This document shows, in pieces, positions 43,078 to 51,813 of a DNA stretch of 64,000 nt. A program made the position numbers and the translations under genes. Position 1 is the first letter of the stretch. Each line of letters starts with the position of its first letter. Under the pieces are notes generated by a model, which saw only the letters and a program-made list of their open reading frames with translations, had not been told where the DNA came from and made no database searches. This DNA is from Arenimonas sp. (GTDB lineage Bacteria > Pseudomonadota > Alphaproteobacteria > Rhizobiales > Rhizobiaceae): contig JAIBEK010000063.1 of NCBI GenBank assembly GCA_019459145.1, forward strand, positions 1-64,000, given 5' to 3'.

Positions 43078-43685
43078 TGCTCACCCGCAGAAACCTGATC
43101 AATGGCACGCTCGGCACAGTGGCCCTGTCGACCTTCATGCCACGCCTGTCGCTGGCCCAGGACGTCACCAAGGAGGAGATCTACTTCGACAAGGATGCCC
43201 CCGTGCTCGGCAATCCGAAGGGCGACGTCACCCTCGTCGAGTTCTTCGACTACCAGTGCCCCTATTGCAAGAAGTCCCATCCGATGGTGAAGAAACTGGT
43301 CGAGGAGGATGGCAATATCCGCCTCGTGCTGAAGGACTGGCCGGTCTTCGGTGGTGCCTCGATCTTCGCCGCCCAGGCCGTTCTCGGGGCCGCCCAGATC
43401 GGCAGTTATGAAAAGGCGATGGAAGCCATGATGCGCACCTCCGGCAAGCTGACCGAGGAGGCGGTGGAGGGCGCGCTGACCGGCGCCGGCCTGAAAATGG
43501 ACGACATAGTCGCGGCGGTGAACAAGCACAATGACAAGATTTCCGGCCTGCTCGACCGCAATTACAGCCAGGCGCTGGCCCTGAACTTCGTCGGCACGCC
43601 GTCCTTCGTCATCGGCTCGCATCTCTATCCCGGCGTACTGGACGAGAAGGGGCTGAAGGAGGCCATTGCCACGGCCCGGGGATGA
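43077..43685 (+). CDS. DsbA/ScsC-like periplasmic thiol oxidoreductase
   Basis: A 202-residue protein with a Tat-like N-terminus (TRRNLINGTLGTVALS) and a DsbA-type thioredoxin fold: active site CPYC (Cys61, Cys64) in FFDYQCPYCKK, cis-Pro in FVGTPSFVIG. It lacks the long dimerization stalk of DsbG/DsbC but is like ScsC/BdbD-type thioredoxins. It may be a reductase or sulfenic-acid protector partner of DsbD rather than an oxidase. Last gene of the operon, before a strong hairpin. Confidence 0.88.
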   Translation: MLTRRNLINGTLGTVALSTFMPRLSLAQDVTKEEIYFDKDAPVLGNPKGDVTLVEFFDYQCPYCKKSHPMVKKLVEEDGNIRLVLKDWPVFGGASIFAAQAVLGAAQIGSYEKAMEAMMRTSGKLTEEAVEGALTGAGLKMDDIVAAVNKHNDKISGLLDRNYSQALALNFVGTPSFVIGSHLYPGVLDEKGLKEAIATARG

Positions 43686-43693
43686 AAACCAGT

Positions 43694-43735
43694 GGAGCCA
43701 CCGAACCCGCTATCTCGGCGGGACGGGTTGGCTCC
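43694..43735. terminator. Bidirectional terminator between converging genes
   Basis: GGAGCCA (43694-43700) pairs with TGGCTCC (43729-43735), with an inner ACCCG/CGGGT stem. On the minus strand a TTTT lies four bases past the stem, so it fits a terminator for the NnrS operon and for the dsbD operon. Confidence 0.65.
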
Positions 43736-43744
43736 GTGGCTCGG

Positions 43745-44947
43745 CTAGACGAGCCTCCGGCGCAAGATGAGCCGACCATAGAAGGCCGCGAAGCTCAGGA
43801 AGGCGATGATCCATAGCAGGCCGGCGAGCGGCAGGAGGATCATGGTCAGTTCCGGGGCCAATGCCACCCCGATGCGCAGCGCGGCCGCGAGCACGATCGG
43901 CACATAGATGCCGAAAGTGGTCGATACGGGCGAGCGCAGTGCCTGGCCGGAATGGCCGCGCGTGGCCCTAGTCATCACGGCCAGCGTCATGGCCCCGATC
44001 GCCCCGGATGTCCAGGCATGGACACCGGCGGTGCGAAGACCTGCATCATCCATCAGCAGGGCGGCGCCGGTCATCAGGAAGCCGAGCGGTATGAAGAAGA
44101 AGGCGATGTGCAGGATCGTCACCAGCGGCTCGGCCAGCGTGCGTTCCGGCCTCCAGCGGAGCTGGCGGAGAAACTGGGCGATCCCGGCGATGATCAGCAG
44201 AAGGCCGGCGAAAGGAACCAGCGCGGTGATGCCGGTGGCGATCGGCCATGCGGCAAGCGCCAGGCCGGAAAGCACCATGGCACCAAGGTCGAAGCGGTCG
44301 AAGGCCGGAGGGATCGGTCCCGGATTGTTCTGGCGCAGCCAGTTGCCGGTAAAGCTTGGAATGATCCGGCCGCCGATGAGCGAGATCAGGAAGATGATGG
44401 TGGCGATGGCGATCCGGTCGGCAAGCTCGATTCTGCCGTAGCGGTCGAATTCCCAGAAGAAGGTAAGTTGTGCGGCAAACAGCACGCCCATGACGGCGAT
44501 GACCTTGTAGTTTCGGCTGTTGCGGGCAGCGATCAGCTCCTTCAGGATCAGGCCTGCCAGGACCGGAAGGAAGGCGCCGGCGATGACCATGGCGGTCGCA
44601 AGGCCGATGGTTTCCGAGCCTGCGATCGCCAGACGGCCGGCGAGCCAGAGCCCGAACAGCAGGGCAAGCGGCCAGCCGGTAAATGCCTTGCGGCCGGTCC
44701 AGTTGGGTACGGCGGTCAGCAGAAAACCGGCGATCACGGCGGGAACAAAGCCGAACAGCAGTTCGTGCTGATGCCAGGCGACCGGCGAAAGCGCCGTCGG
44801 AACGTGGATGAAGCCGAGAAACCACGGGACCCACAAAGCGATCATCAGCGCGGCATGCAGGGCACCGGCGAGGAAAAAGGGACGAAAACCGCCGGAGAAG
44901 AAATGGGCGATCAGCGAGGGGGAGCGTTTTTCGATGGTGTGCGACAT
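43745..44947 (-). CDS. nnrS: NnrS family protein
   Basis: A 400-residue membrane protein with about 12 spans. The opening segment FFSGGFRPFFLAGALHAALM and the histidine-bearing WHQHELLFGFVPAVIAGFLL (about residues 56-75) are typical of NnrS, a heme- and copper-containing protein linked to nitric oxide metabolism and resistance. A late TRATRGHSGQ motif is also conserved. ATG at 44947. It is the last gene of a minus-strand operon with a related protein and an ABC importer. Confidence 0.88.
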   Translation of the reverse strand: MSHTIEKRSPSLIAHFFSGGFRPFFLAGALHAALMIALWVPWFLGFIHVPTALSPVAWHQHELLFGFVPAVIAGFLLTAVPNWTGRKAFTGWPLALLFGLWLAGRLAIAGSETIGLATAMVIAGAFLPVLAGLILKELIAARNSRNYKVIAVMGVLFAAQLTFFWEFDRYGRIELADRIAIATIIFLISLIGGRIIPSFTGNWLRQNNPGPIPPAFDRFDLGAMVLSGLALAAWPIATGITALVPFAGLLLIIAGIAQFLRQLRWRPERTLAEPLVTILHIAFFFIPLGFLMTGAALLMDDAGLRTAGVHAWTSGAIGAMTLAVMTRATRGHSGQALRSPVSTTFGIYVPIVLAAALRIGVALAPELTMILLPLAGLLWIIAFLSFAAFYGRLILRRRLV

Positions 44948-44949
44948 TC

Positions 44950-46170
44950 TCAGCAGCTTTCGGAGGCAAGGGTTGCGCTCGACCAGAGCAAGGGGAGGTA
45001 GGTCTTCAGCCAGAGGGCCAGCGACAGGGCCCAGCATAGCGCGGCAAGGCCGTGTTGCCCCCCCGGAAGCGATAGTCCAGGGGCGAATTCCGGTACAACG
45101 CGCAGGAGCACGGCGCCCAGCATGAGTAGGAAGGCAATCCGGGTCGATGCGGCGAAGGCAAGCGGCTGGCCGGTGTGAAGAAGGCCGGCGATCGACAGGA
45201 CGGCGAGGACGCCGATGCCGAGCCCGCCCATGAGCATCAGATGCAGGGCGCCGACGAAGGGGAGCGGCAGGCCGATAGAAGACAGGCCGGCCAGCAGGAG
45301 CCCCGCACCGGCGAGGGCGCTCGACAGCCAGAGGGCGGCCAGTTCGGCCTTGAACGCTTCACGCCCGACAAAACCTTCGGCGACGCGATCGAGGAAGGCT
45401 GCGCCGGCGGCAACCATCAGGTAGCCGCGCACCGGTTCGGACAGACCGGCCATCTCGGCGATCAACAGCAGCCCGACAAGGCCGGGCGCCAGATTGATGC
45501 GTCCGGGATGGGGGCGATAGGGGGAGGTCGTCTCGCTCGGATCGAGGATGAGATTGGTAACCGGCACGGTGATCCGCGCAAGGGCAAGCCCGAGCAGACC
45601 GAGAAAGGCGAATGCGCCGAAGCGGATCGCCGTCTCTCCGGCGTCGAAGTCGCCCTGGAGCATGGCCAGCCGCAGGCCGGCGGCGGAAAGCGCGAGCGCG
45701 CCGAGCAGGGCGGCGAAGCCGAGAAATCCCGTGGTGCGGCGCCGCCAGGAGAGGAAAAGGACATAGGCCAGCAGGAAGAGAAGCCAGCCCTGATCGGCAA
45801 GCCCGGCGACGACGATCGCCGGCTCGAAGCCGATGAGGCCGGCGACGCGCGCCAGACCCCACAGGCCGGCAAGCACGAAGAGCGACCGGCCATGCAGGCG
45901 CGGCGTTTCGGTCCATTCTGGCAGCGCCGAGGTGAGGAAGCCGATGAGTGCGGCGCCGAATGAGCCGATGATCATTTCCTGGGCATGCCATTGTGCGGGC
46001 GTCGTTTCGTTCGCCAGCGGCAGGCCGAAGCTCCAGAGGAAAACCCAGAGCAGGGGCCAGAGGCCGGCATGCAGCGCGGCAAGAGGGAAGAACAGCCGCA
46101 GTCCTTCGCCGGTCATGGCGTCGACGAGGCGATTGCGGACCTTTGGAGGATCGAGGAGGATCGCGGTCAT
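44950..46170 (-). CDS. Second, diverged NnrS-family membrane protein
   Basis: A 406-residue polytopic membrane protein with the same overall plan as its neighbour: LRLFFPLAALHAGLWPLLW, then WHAQEMIIGSFGAALIGFLT. The second histidine of the WHQHE motif is replaced (WHAQE), and the late motif reads LLHTGQ instead of RGHSGQ. Two bases separate the genes, and it overlaps the ATPase gene by ATGA. A duplication with divergence, perhaps forming a heteromer with NnrS, is inferred. Confidence 0.8.
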   Translation of the reverse strand: MTAILLDPPKVRNRLVDAMTGEGLRLFFPLAALHAGLWPLLWVFLWSFGLPLANETTPAQWHAQEMIIGSFGAALIGFLTSALPEWTETPRLHGRSLFVLAGLWGLARVAGLIGFEPAIVVAGLADQGWLLFLLAYVLFLSWRRRTTGFLGFAALLGALALSAAGLRLAMLQGDFDAGETAIRFGAFAFLGLLGLALARITVPVTNLILDPSETTSPYRPHPGRINLAPGLVGLLLIAEMAGLSEPVRGYLMVAAGAAFLDRVAEGFVGREAFKAELAALWLSSALAGAGLLLAGLSSIGLPLPFVGALHLMLMGGLGIGVLAVLSIAGLLHTGQPLAFAASTRIAFLLMLGAVLLRVVPEFAPGLSLPGGQHGLAALCWALSLALWLKTYLPLLWSSATLASESC

Positions 46171-46916
46171 GCCACACTCCGTTCGTCGCAATCATTGACA
46201 TGGGCGAACAGCCGGTCTTGGCCGAGCATGGCTTGCACGGTCTCAAAGACCATGGCGTCATCGCGGGTTCCTGGGACCAGTGGCACGCTGCGGCTGCCGA
46301 GAATACCGTGTCCGTTGCCGTCGAGGACGACGATCCGATGGGCGATACGCACCGCTTCACTCAGGTCATGGGTAATGAACAGGCCACAGCGCCCGGATGC
46401 AGCGACCGTATCGATGACGATGTCCTGCATGCGGCGCTTGAGTGCGACATCGAGGGCGGTGAAGGGTTCGTCGAAGAATAGGAAGTCCGGTTCGGTCGCC
46501 AGCGCCCGGGCGATCGCGGTGCGCTGGCGCATGCCGCCTGAGAGCTGGGCGGGGTATTTCGCCAGGTCGGCGGGCTCGAGAGCGACACGGGCTGCGACCG
46601 TCAGCACCCTTGCGCGGCGCTCGGTCCGCGAGAGGCGATGCCGGACGAGCCCGAAGGCGATGTTGTCGGCGGCCGTGGCCCAGGGCATGAGCCGCGGCTC
46701 CTGGAAGATCACCGCATGCTGGCGATAGGCGCGGGTGACGCGGCCCTGGCGGGGCTCGACGAGGCCGGCGGCGATATGGGCAAGCGTGCTCTTGCCGGAG
46801 CCGGAGGGGCCGACCAGAGCCACCAGTTCGCCGGCGGCGATCTCGAGGTTGATGCCGTCCAATACGGTGCGGCCAAGGAAGGAATGACCGATGCGGTGGA
46901 GATGGAGCATGCTCAT
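46167..46916 (-). CDS. ABC transporter ATP-binding protein (SsuB/TauB type)
   Basis: A 249-residue single-domain ATPase: Walker A GPSGSGKST, Q-loop VIFQEPRLMPW, signature LSGGMRQR, Walker B FLFFDEPFTALD and H-loop ITHDLSEA. It belongs to the nitrate/sulfonate/taurine class. The ATG at 46916 overlaps the permease stop; MLHLHR two codons later is an alternative. It serves the permease and binding protein upstream and is in the same operon as two NnrS proteins. Confidence 0.9.
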   Translation of the reverse strand: MSMLHLHRIGHSFLGRTVLDGINLEIAAGELVALVGPSGSGKSTLAHIAAGLVEPRQGRVTRAYRQHAVIFQEPRLMPWATAADNIAFGLVRHRLSRTERRARVLTVAARVALEPADLAKYPAQLSGGMRQRTAIARALATEPDFLFFDEPFTALDVALKRRMQDIVIDTVAASGRCGLFITHDLSEAVRIAHRIVVLDGNGHGILGSRSVPLVPGTRDDAMVFETVQAMLGQDRLFAHVNDCDERSVA

Positions 46917-47722
46917 CGCTTCACGCCCCAAGGCCTTGCCGCCTCGCGCCAGGTTTCGAATTCGGCCCGCAAGGGTTGCAGCAATCCGTATTCGACGGCA
47001 ATCAGTGCGGCGACCGACAGGAGGATCCAGGCGAGTGCTGCGGCCACGTCGAGATTGGCGCGGGCAATGGCCAGTTCCTCGCCCACCCCGCCGGCATTGG
47101 CCAGCAGTTCGGCCATGACCGCGGCCTTGAAGGCGGTGCCGAGCGCCATCACCAGTGCGGGAAACAGGGTGTGGAGCATCTGCCTTAGCGCGATGCGAAA
47201 GAGGCGGGTGAACGGCCCGGCGCCGGCGGCGCGCGCCATGTCGTCGAGGGCGCGGTCGCGGCTCGCCACACCTTCTGCCGTGCCGATGAAGACGATCGGG
47301 AGACAGGCGATGGTGGCCGTTGCGATGACCGTGCCGGCCCCGGTGCCGAACCAGATCATCAGGAGAACTATCCAGGCGATCGGCGGCACGCCGAGGAGCA
47401 GGGTGATCTGCGGCCGGGCCAGCCGCATGACGGCGGGATGGTAGCCTGCGAGCACGCCGGTCAGCGTGCCGATCACGGCGGCGGACGAGAAGCCGACCAG
47501 CGCGCGGATCGCGGTTGCGCCGACCAGCGCCCAGCTTTCCTCGTTCTCCAGCAGGGCGACGAGGCTTGTGAAGGTTTCTGCCGGCGAGGGCAGGATGAAG
47601 CTGCCATAGGCCTCGTGGCCGAGTTGCCAGGCGGCGGCAAAGACGGACAATCCGGCAAGGCCTGCCCAGGCAGACCACAGGAACCGTCCGGCCCGGCCGG
47701 TGCGATCGGCTATCGACAACAT
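46913..47722 (-). CDS. ABC transporter permease (SsuC/TauC type)
   Basis: A 269-residue permease with about six spans and the EAA-type loop here reading DRALDDMARAAGAGPFTRLF. The ATG at 47722 has GAGG eight bases upstream; the ATG two codons earlier is too close to it. Middle gene of the importer in the NnrS operon. Confidence 0.87.
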   Translation of the reverse strand: MLSIADRTGRAGRFLWSAWAGLAGLSVFAAAWQLGHEAYGSFILPSPAETFTSLVALLENEESWALVGATAIRALVGFSSAAVIGTLTGVLAGYHPAVMRLARPQITLLLGVPPIAWIVLLMIWFGTGAGTVIATATIACLPIVFIGTAEGVASRDRALDDMARAAGAGPFTRLFRIALRQMLHTLFPALVMALGTAFKAAVMAELLANAGGVGEELAIARANLDVAAALAWILLSVAALIAVEYGLLQPLRAEFETWREAARPWGVKR

Positions 47723-47732
47723 TCTCATGTCC

Positions 47733-48773
47733 TCAGAGATAGAGTGTCTCGTCCGGCATCCTGCCGCCGATCATCTGCGGATTGACCTTGGCGATCGCTG
47801 TGAGCAGGGCGTCGATGGCGGGCCGGGCAGCCTTTGCCGGCGTGGCAACCAGATTGGAATGGGGGATCGCCCTCTCGATGACCGGCCAGGGCAGTTCAAG
47901 CGCGGAGGCGGCGTGGCTGGCGGCCTCGGCGGGGTTGGCGATCACGGCGGCCGTCGCCTTTTCGAGCGCGGCGAGCAGGGGCGCGGCCTTGTCCGCATGC
48001 TCGCTCAGAAAGCTTTGCGCGAAGGCAAGGCCTGCCTGCGGCATGGACGGTCCGAGCCCGGTCACCTTGCCCCATTCGACCTGCAGGTCGATGGCGCGAT
48101 AGACGGTCTTGCCGGAGGTCGCCGCCTTGACCATGGCGGCTGTTGCCGCCGGTTCTGGCACAAGCGCGATGTCGATGCGGCCGGCGAGAAGCATCTGAAT
48201 CGCTTCGATCGGCGTGCCGGCCCTGTCGACCTCGACGTCCTCGGCCATGCCGTTCTGTGCCAGGACGGCATCGAAGACAAGCTCCGGGGTGTCATTGGGG
48301 AAGGGGACGGTGATCCGACGCCCCTTGAGATCGGTGATCTGCCGGATCGATGCGTCGGTGGTGATGACGTAGAGAAGGCCGTCGGTCATGACATTGGCGA
48401 GCTTCACGCCGAGCCCACGGGTGTGGAGGTTGGCCGCCGCCGTGATCGGCATCACCACCGCCTGCATCTGGCCGGAGGTGAGGCCTGCCCGCATTTCGTC
48501 CGGTGTCCGCCAGACCTTGAACGACGTCTTGTCCGCGACGTCGTGCAGCAGCCCGGCACCCACCGCATAGGCAAGCGTGATCGATGGGCCGGCCGGCGGA
48601 CCAAAGAGGGTGAGTTCGGCCAGCGCGCCGGCCTCGGCGCGGCGGATAAAGGGCAGGGCGAGCGTGCCGGCCAGGCCTGCGCAGACCGCGCGGCGCGAAA
48701 CGAGTGGCTGCGACGCCCGCGTCTCGGGGGTGGTCGCGACGGTTTGTGGTGAAAGGCTTTTGTCGGAAATCAT
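47733..48773 (-). CDS. ABC transporter substrate-binding protein (NMT1/SsuA-like)
   Basis: A 346-residue periplasmic binding protein with a Tat-type signal (SRRAVCAGLAGTLALPF, preceded by about 25 polar residues). The fold is type II (ITLAYAVGAGLLHDVADKTSF, ITDLKGRRITVPFPNDTPEL). Family members bind sulfonates, nitrate, thiamine precursors or metal chelates; the ligand is not readable. First gene of the importer-NnrS operon, with a TTG-N8-CAA site 65 bases upstream of the ATG. Confidence 0.85.
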   Translation of the reverse strand: MISDKSLSPQTVATTPETRASQPLVSRRAVCAGLAGTLALPFIRRAEAGALAELTLFGPPAGPSITLAYAVGAGLLHDVADKTSFKVWRTPDEMRAGLTSGQMQAVVMPITAAANLHTRGLGVKLANVMTDGLLYVITTDASIRQITDLKGRRITVPFPNDTPELVFDAVLAQNGMAEDVEVDRAGTPIEAIQMLLAGRIDIALVPEPAATAAMVKAATSGKTVYRAIDLQVEWGKVTGLGPSMPQAGLAFAQSFLSEHADKAAPLLAALEKATAAVIANPAEAASHAASALELPWPVIERAIPHSNLVATPAKAARPAIDALLTAIAKVNPQMIGGRMPDETLYL

Positions 48774-48790
48774 CGGGCGCCCTGTTTAAA

Positions 48791-48811
48791 ACATGAATAA
48801 TCTAGTCATGT
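48791..48811. promoter_or_regulatory. Inverted repeat upstream of the NnrS-operon importer
   Basis: ACATGA (48791-48796) and TCATGT (48806-48811) flank a nine-base AT-rich centre that contains TAATCTAG. It lies 18 bases upstream of the binding-protein ATG, where a repressor or promoter would sit. Confidence 0.4.
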
Positions 48812-48837
48812 AATAAGACGCTGTCAGCCCGTTTTCT

Positions 48838-48851
48838 TTGTGCCAGAACAA
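48838..48851. promoter_or_regulatory. Candidate NnrR/FNR-family site
   Basis: TTGTGCCAGAACAA fits TTG-N8-CAA, the pattern used by NnrR-type nitric-oxide-responsive CRP/FNR regulators. It lies 65 bases upstream of the binding-protein start, a distance suited to activation, and precedes an operon with two nnrS-type genes. Confidence 0.5.
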
Positions 48852-48875
48852 ACAGCGGCCCTGGGCCGCGGGCGA

Positions 48876-49349
48876 TCAGGCAAAGACTTCCCGTCCCTCG
48901 GCCTTTGCGGCGAGAAGGGTTTCGATCATCAGCCGCTCGGAGGAGACGTGGCGGCGCAGGCCTTCGAGGAAACCCAGCAGCATGTAGCGAACCGTCTCGG
49001 GCGGCAGCGGGCATTTTCCCTCGGCCAGGGTTTCCAGCGTCTTGGCCATCTCCTCGCAGGCCAATCCGTCGCAGCGATGCTCGGCCTTCAGCCGTTCGAT
49101 CATCATGGCGGCAAAGCAGGAGCCGGCGTTTTTGTCGAAGTCGGGAAAGAGGATCTGCTCTTCGCGCCTGTGGGCCTCGGTCAGCAGCGGGCCGAGGGTT
49201 TCGCTGACCTCGCGGCACGTGGCGCTGTCGACGTCGAAGGGAATGGAATCGGCAATCTCCTCGAGCGTGAGGCAAAGGCCAAGCAGCCTTGCATGACTGC
49301 GCTCGAGTTCGACGATCCCCGCGGCATCGAGATCAATGGTCAAGGACAT
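48876..49349 (-). CDS. Hemerythrin HHE-domain protein
   Basis: A 157-residue four-helix bundle with the diiron ligand set visible: His19, His60-x3-Glu64 (AHRREE), His91 and His134-x3-Glu138 (RHVSSE). Bacterial proteins of this type bind oxygen or nitric oxide or help iron-sulfur repair under nitrosative stress. The ATG at 49349 has GGAG upstream; the longer open frame to 49550 is rejected. It is 102 bases before the importer-NnrS operon, same strand, with its own TTG-N8-CAA site. Confidence 0.87.
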   Translation of the reverse strand: MSLTIDLDAAGIVELERSHARLLGLCLTLEEIADSIPFDVDSATCREVSETLGPLLTEAHRREEQILFPDFDKNAGSCFAAMMIERLKAEHRCDGLACEEMAKTLETLAEGKCPLPPETVRYMLLGFLEGLRRHVSSERLMIETLLAAKAEGREVFA

Positions 49350-49464
49350 GTTCGTTTCTCCCTGGAGCAGCCGGAGGCTTGGCGGTGTCAACAGATGGGC
49401 CGGTCCGACGCGCGGCACTGCTGCGACTGCAATCCCACCCTGCGTCATGTCACGCAGGTTCTCT

Positions 49465-49478
49465 TTGTCGTGACGCAA
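49465..49478. promoter_or_regulatory. Candidate NnrR/FNR-family site upstream of hemerythrin
   Basis: TTGTCGTGACGCAA fits TTG-N8-CAA, 116 bases upstream of the hemerythrin start. Adjacent is a palindrome CCTGCGT (49439-49445) / ACGCAGG (49452-49458). Both lie in the 175-base gap after the TonB receptor gene. Confidence 0.45.
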
Positions 49479-49524
49479 GGAATTTTGCGACGCGCCGGAT
49501 CGCGGCGCGTCGCATGGCGGTTCG

Positions 49525-51813
49525 TTAGAAGCGGCTCTTGACCCCGACATAGAAGCCGCGGCCGTCGCCGGGCAGGAAGGCCGCCTGGTCGGCGGTGGCC
49601 TGATCGACGATCAGGATCGAGGAGGCGTATTTCTCATCGAACAGATTGGTAATCTCGCCGAACAGGGACACATGGTCGTTGATCCGGTACTCGCTCTTCA
49701 GGTCGACCACGGCATAGGGGTCGGCCCAGAGCGTGTTCATGTTGTCGACCGGCGGCTCGTCGGGCACCCATTTGAGGCTGGCGCCGAGCGACCAGTCTTC
49801 CGTCGCCTGGTAGGAAAGGCTGGCATTGATCACGTGGCGCGGCGCGCCCGCCAACCGGTTGTTGCCGCGCAACGGATCGTCGCGAAAGCGGAAGTCCTGA
49901 TAGGTGTAGGCCAGTCGGCCGGTCAGTCGGTCGAGGATTTCGGCATTGAGGCCGAGCTCGATGCCGAAATGGGTCGTCTCGTCTGCGTTGATCGCGCCGA
50001 GCGAGGCGCCGGTCGCATCGCGCAGGCTGAGCAGTTCGTGGTCGATCCAGGAATAATAGGTCGTCATGTCCCAACCGAGGTCGCCATGGCTTCCGCGCCA
50101 GCCGAATTCGACGGTGGTGGCCGTCTGGGCCTCGAGATCCGGCGTCGCGAAGGCTGCGGCGGCGAGGCCTGGATTGCCCGGCGCCGGGCGCCCCGGGCTA
50201 CTGTTCGGCGTGCCGTTGACGGTGGCGAGCAAGTCGTCATGGGTCGGCGGCTCAAAGCTGCGACTGACGGCGGCGAACAGCACCTGCTCGGGCGCCGGCT
50301 CGAAGGTTATGCCGAGGCTGGGGCTCCAGGCATTGTAGCTATAATCATAGTCGGTGCTTACCGTCGGCACAGCACCGTCCGGCAGGCGCATCGTCGGGTT
50401 GGCGGGATTGTAGGCGATCGTCGGACGGTTTGCTGCCGAATAGGTGTCGTCGCTGGTGCGGGTGGCGTGGGCGAAGGACAGGCCGGGCGAGATCGTCCAG
50501 GCATTGGCGAGCGGAATGTTGAAGGCCGAATGGAGCGAAAGCGTCGTCGCGTCGAGATCGTTCTCGCCGAACAAGGCGCCGCGGCGGCCTGATTCGTTGA
50601 GGTAGTAGCGCCGCTCGGCCGAACCGAAGGCATATTGCGCGCTCGCCTCGAACAGCGGCAGCAGGCTGTCGGCGTCGGGCTGGTAGGCGTAGCGCAGAAG
50701 TGCCGTCGCATCGCCGCCTACGGTTTCACGGATGCCCGAGGAGATCGGGAAGCGGAAGGTGTCGTCGGTATAGGTATAGCCGAGACCCAGGTCGATCTGG
50801 TGCTCGCCGAGATCGATGGTCGAGCGCGAGCCGATCAGATACTGGCTGGCGTCGCGGCGCGGCTTGTCGCGATTGACATTGGGGCCGGGATTGATGACGC
50901 CCGACGGGGTCACCACAGGTCCGCTCGACACCTGCGACGGGTTGTCCTCCAGTGCGTCCTTGTTGATCGGGCCGGCAACGTCGAAGCCGAGATCGGTATA
51001 GCCGAAGAACAGCCGCGTGGTCAGGGTATCCGACAATTCGGCTTCGATATTGCCGCCGACGGAAACGCGTTCGGAGCTGTTGTAATCGCGAAAGCCGTCG
51101 CGCCGGGAGAGATCGAAATGCAGCGAGGCATCGAAGCGTTCGCCGTCATAAGCCGTGCGGCCGGAGCTACCGACCTGGCCGAAGCTGCCGCCGCCGGCCG
51201 TGATTTCGGTGCCGGGCGCGGTCGCAGCGGTCGGCGACATGAAGTTGATGGCCCCGCCGATGACGGTTGCCCCGAGACGGTTGGCCAGATAGCCGCGATA
51301 GACCTCGATGGCCTGGGCGTTGGAGGGGTTGGCAAATCCGGCGATGTAGGAGCCGTCGGCGCGGTTGATCGGCAGGCCGTCGCGCAGCATCAGTATTCCA
51401 CGCTCGACCGGGTTCTGTTGCAGGCCCGAGCCGCGGATCTGGATGCGCGGCTGGTCATGGCCGCCAAAGAAGTCCTGGACGATCACCCCGGGAACGCCGG
51501 CCAGCGCGTCGGATACCGTCGGCGAGGCGCTTGAGGCATAGTCGTCTTCGGAGATCAGCGCGACACCGCCGGGCAAACGCTTCAGGCGGTCGCCGATATA
51601 GCCGAGCGACGTGTCCCAGCCGCCTTCGACCACGATCGGGTCGAGGACGGTGCCTGCGCCGGGTGCAGCCGACTGGGCAAGCGCCGTGCCGCCGCCGAGT
51701 GCTGTCGATGTCATGAGAACGGCAAGCGAGATGCGATGCCGAAGGTCGTTGCGATCAAGTGATCGCGGTTCGTGCGTAAGGCCGCGCTGTAGAGTTTCCC
51801 GTGTCCGAGACAT
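49525..51813 (-). CDS. TonB-dependent outer-membrane receptor
   Basis: A 762-residue receptor. A signal peptide (SLAVLMTSTALGGGTALAQ) and short N-terminal extension precede the plug (ALISEDDYASSASPTVSDAL, IQIRGSGLQ, IEVYRGY) and a 22-strand barrel rich in aromatic turns, ending in the outer-membrane signal KSRF. GTDP-like NLFDEKYASS near the end is typical. Its ligand (siderophore, metal or other) is unknown. Lying upstream of the hemerythrin and ABC-NnrS genes on the same strand, it might be the outer-membrane step for that importer. Confidence 0.92.
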   Translation of the reverse strand: MSRTRETLQRGLTHEPRSLDRNDLRHRISLAVLMTSTALGGGTALAQSAAPGAGTVLDPIVVEGGWDTSLGYIGDRLKRLPGGVALISEDDYASSASPTVSDALAGVPGVIVQDFFGGHDQPRIQIRGSGLQQNPVERGILMLRDGLPINRADGSYIAGFANPSNAQAIEVYRGYLANRLGATVIGGAINFMSPTAATAPGTEITAGGGSFGQVGSSGRTAYDGERFDASLHFDLSRRDGFRDYNSSERVSVGGNIEAELSDTLTTRLFFGYTDLGFDVAGPINKDALEDNPSQVSSGPVVTPSGVINPGPNVNRDKPRRDASQYLIGSRSTIDLGEHQIDLGLGYTYTDDTFRFPISSGIRETVGGDATALLRYAYQPDADSLLPLFEASAQYAFGSAERRYYLNESGRRGALFGENDLDATTLSLHSAFNIPLANAWTISPGLSFAHATRTSDDTYSAANRPTIAYNPANPTMRLPDGAVPTVSTDYDYSYNAWSPSLGITFEPAPEQVLFAAVSRSFEPPTHDDLLATVNGTPNSSPGRPAPGNPGLAAAAFATPDLEAQTATTVEFGWRGSHGDLGWDMTTYYSWIDHELLSLRDATGASLGAINADETTHFGIELGLNAEILDRLTGRLAYTYQDFRFRDDPLRGNNRLAGAPRHVINASLSYQATEDWSLGASLKWVPDEPPVDNMNTLWADPYAVVDLKSEYRINDHVSLFGEITNLFDEKYASSILIVDQATADQAAFLPGDGRGFYVGVKSRF

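Noticed and set aside
42768..43685. Longer start for the DsbA-like protein inside the L,D-transpeptidase gene
   Set aside because: The extension is out-of-frame reading of the transpeptidase; the ATG at 43077 gives a normal signal peptide.
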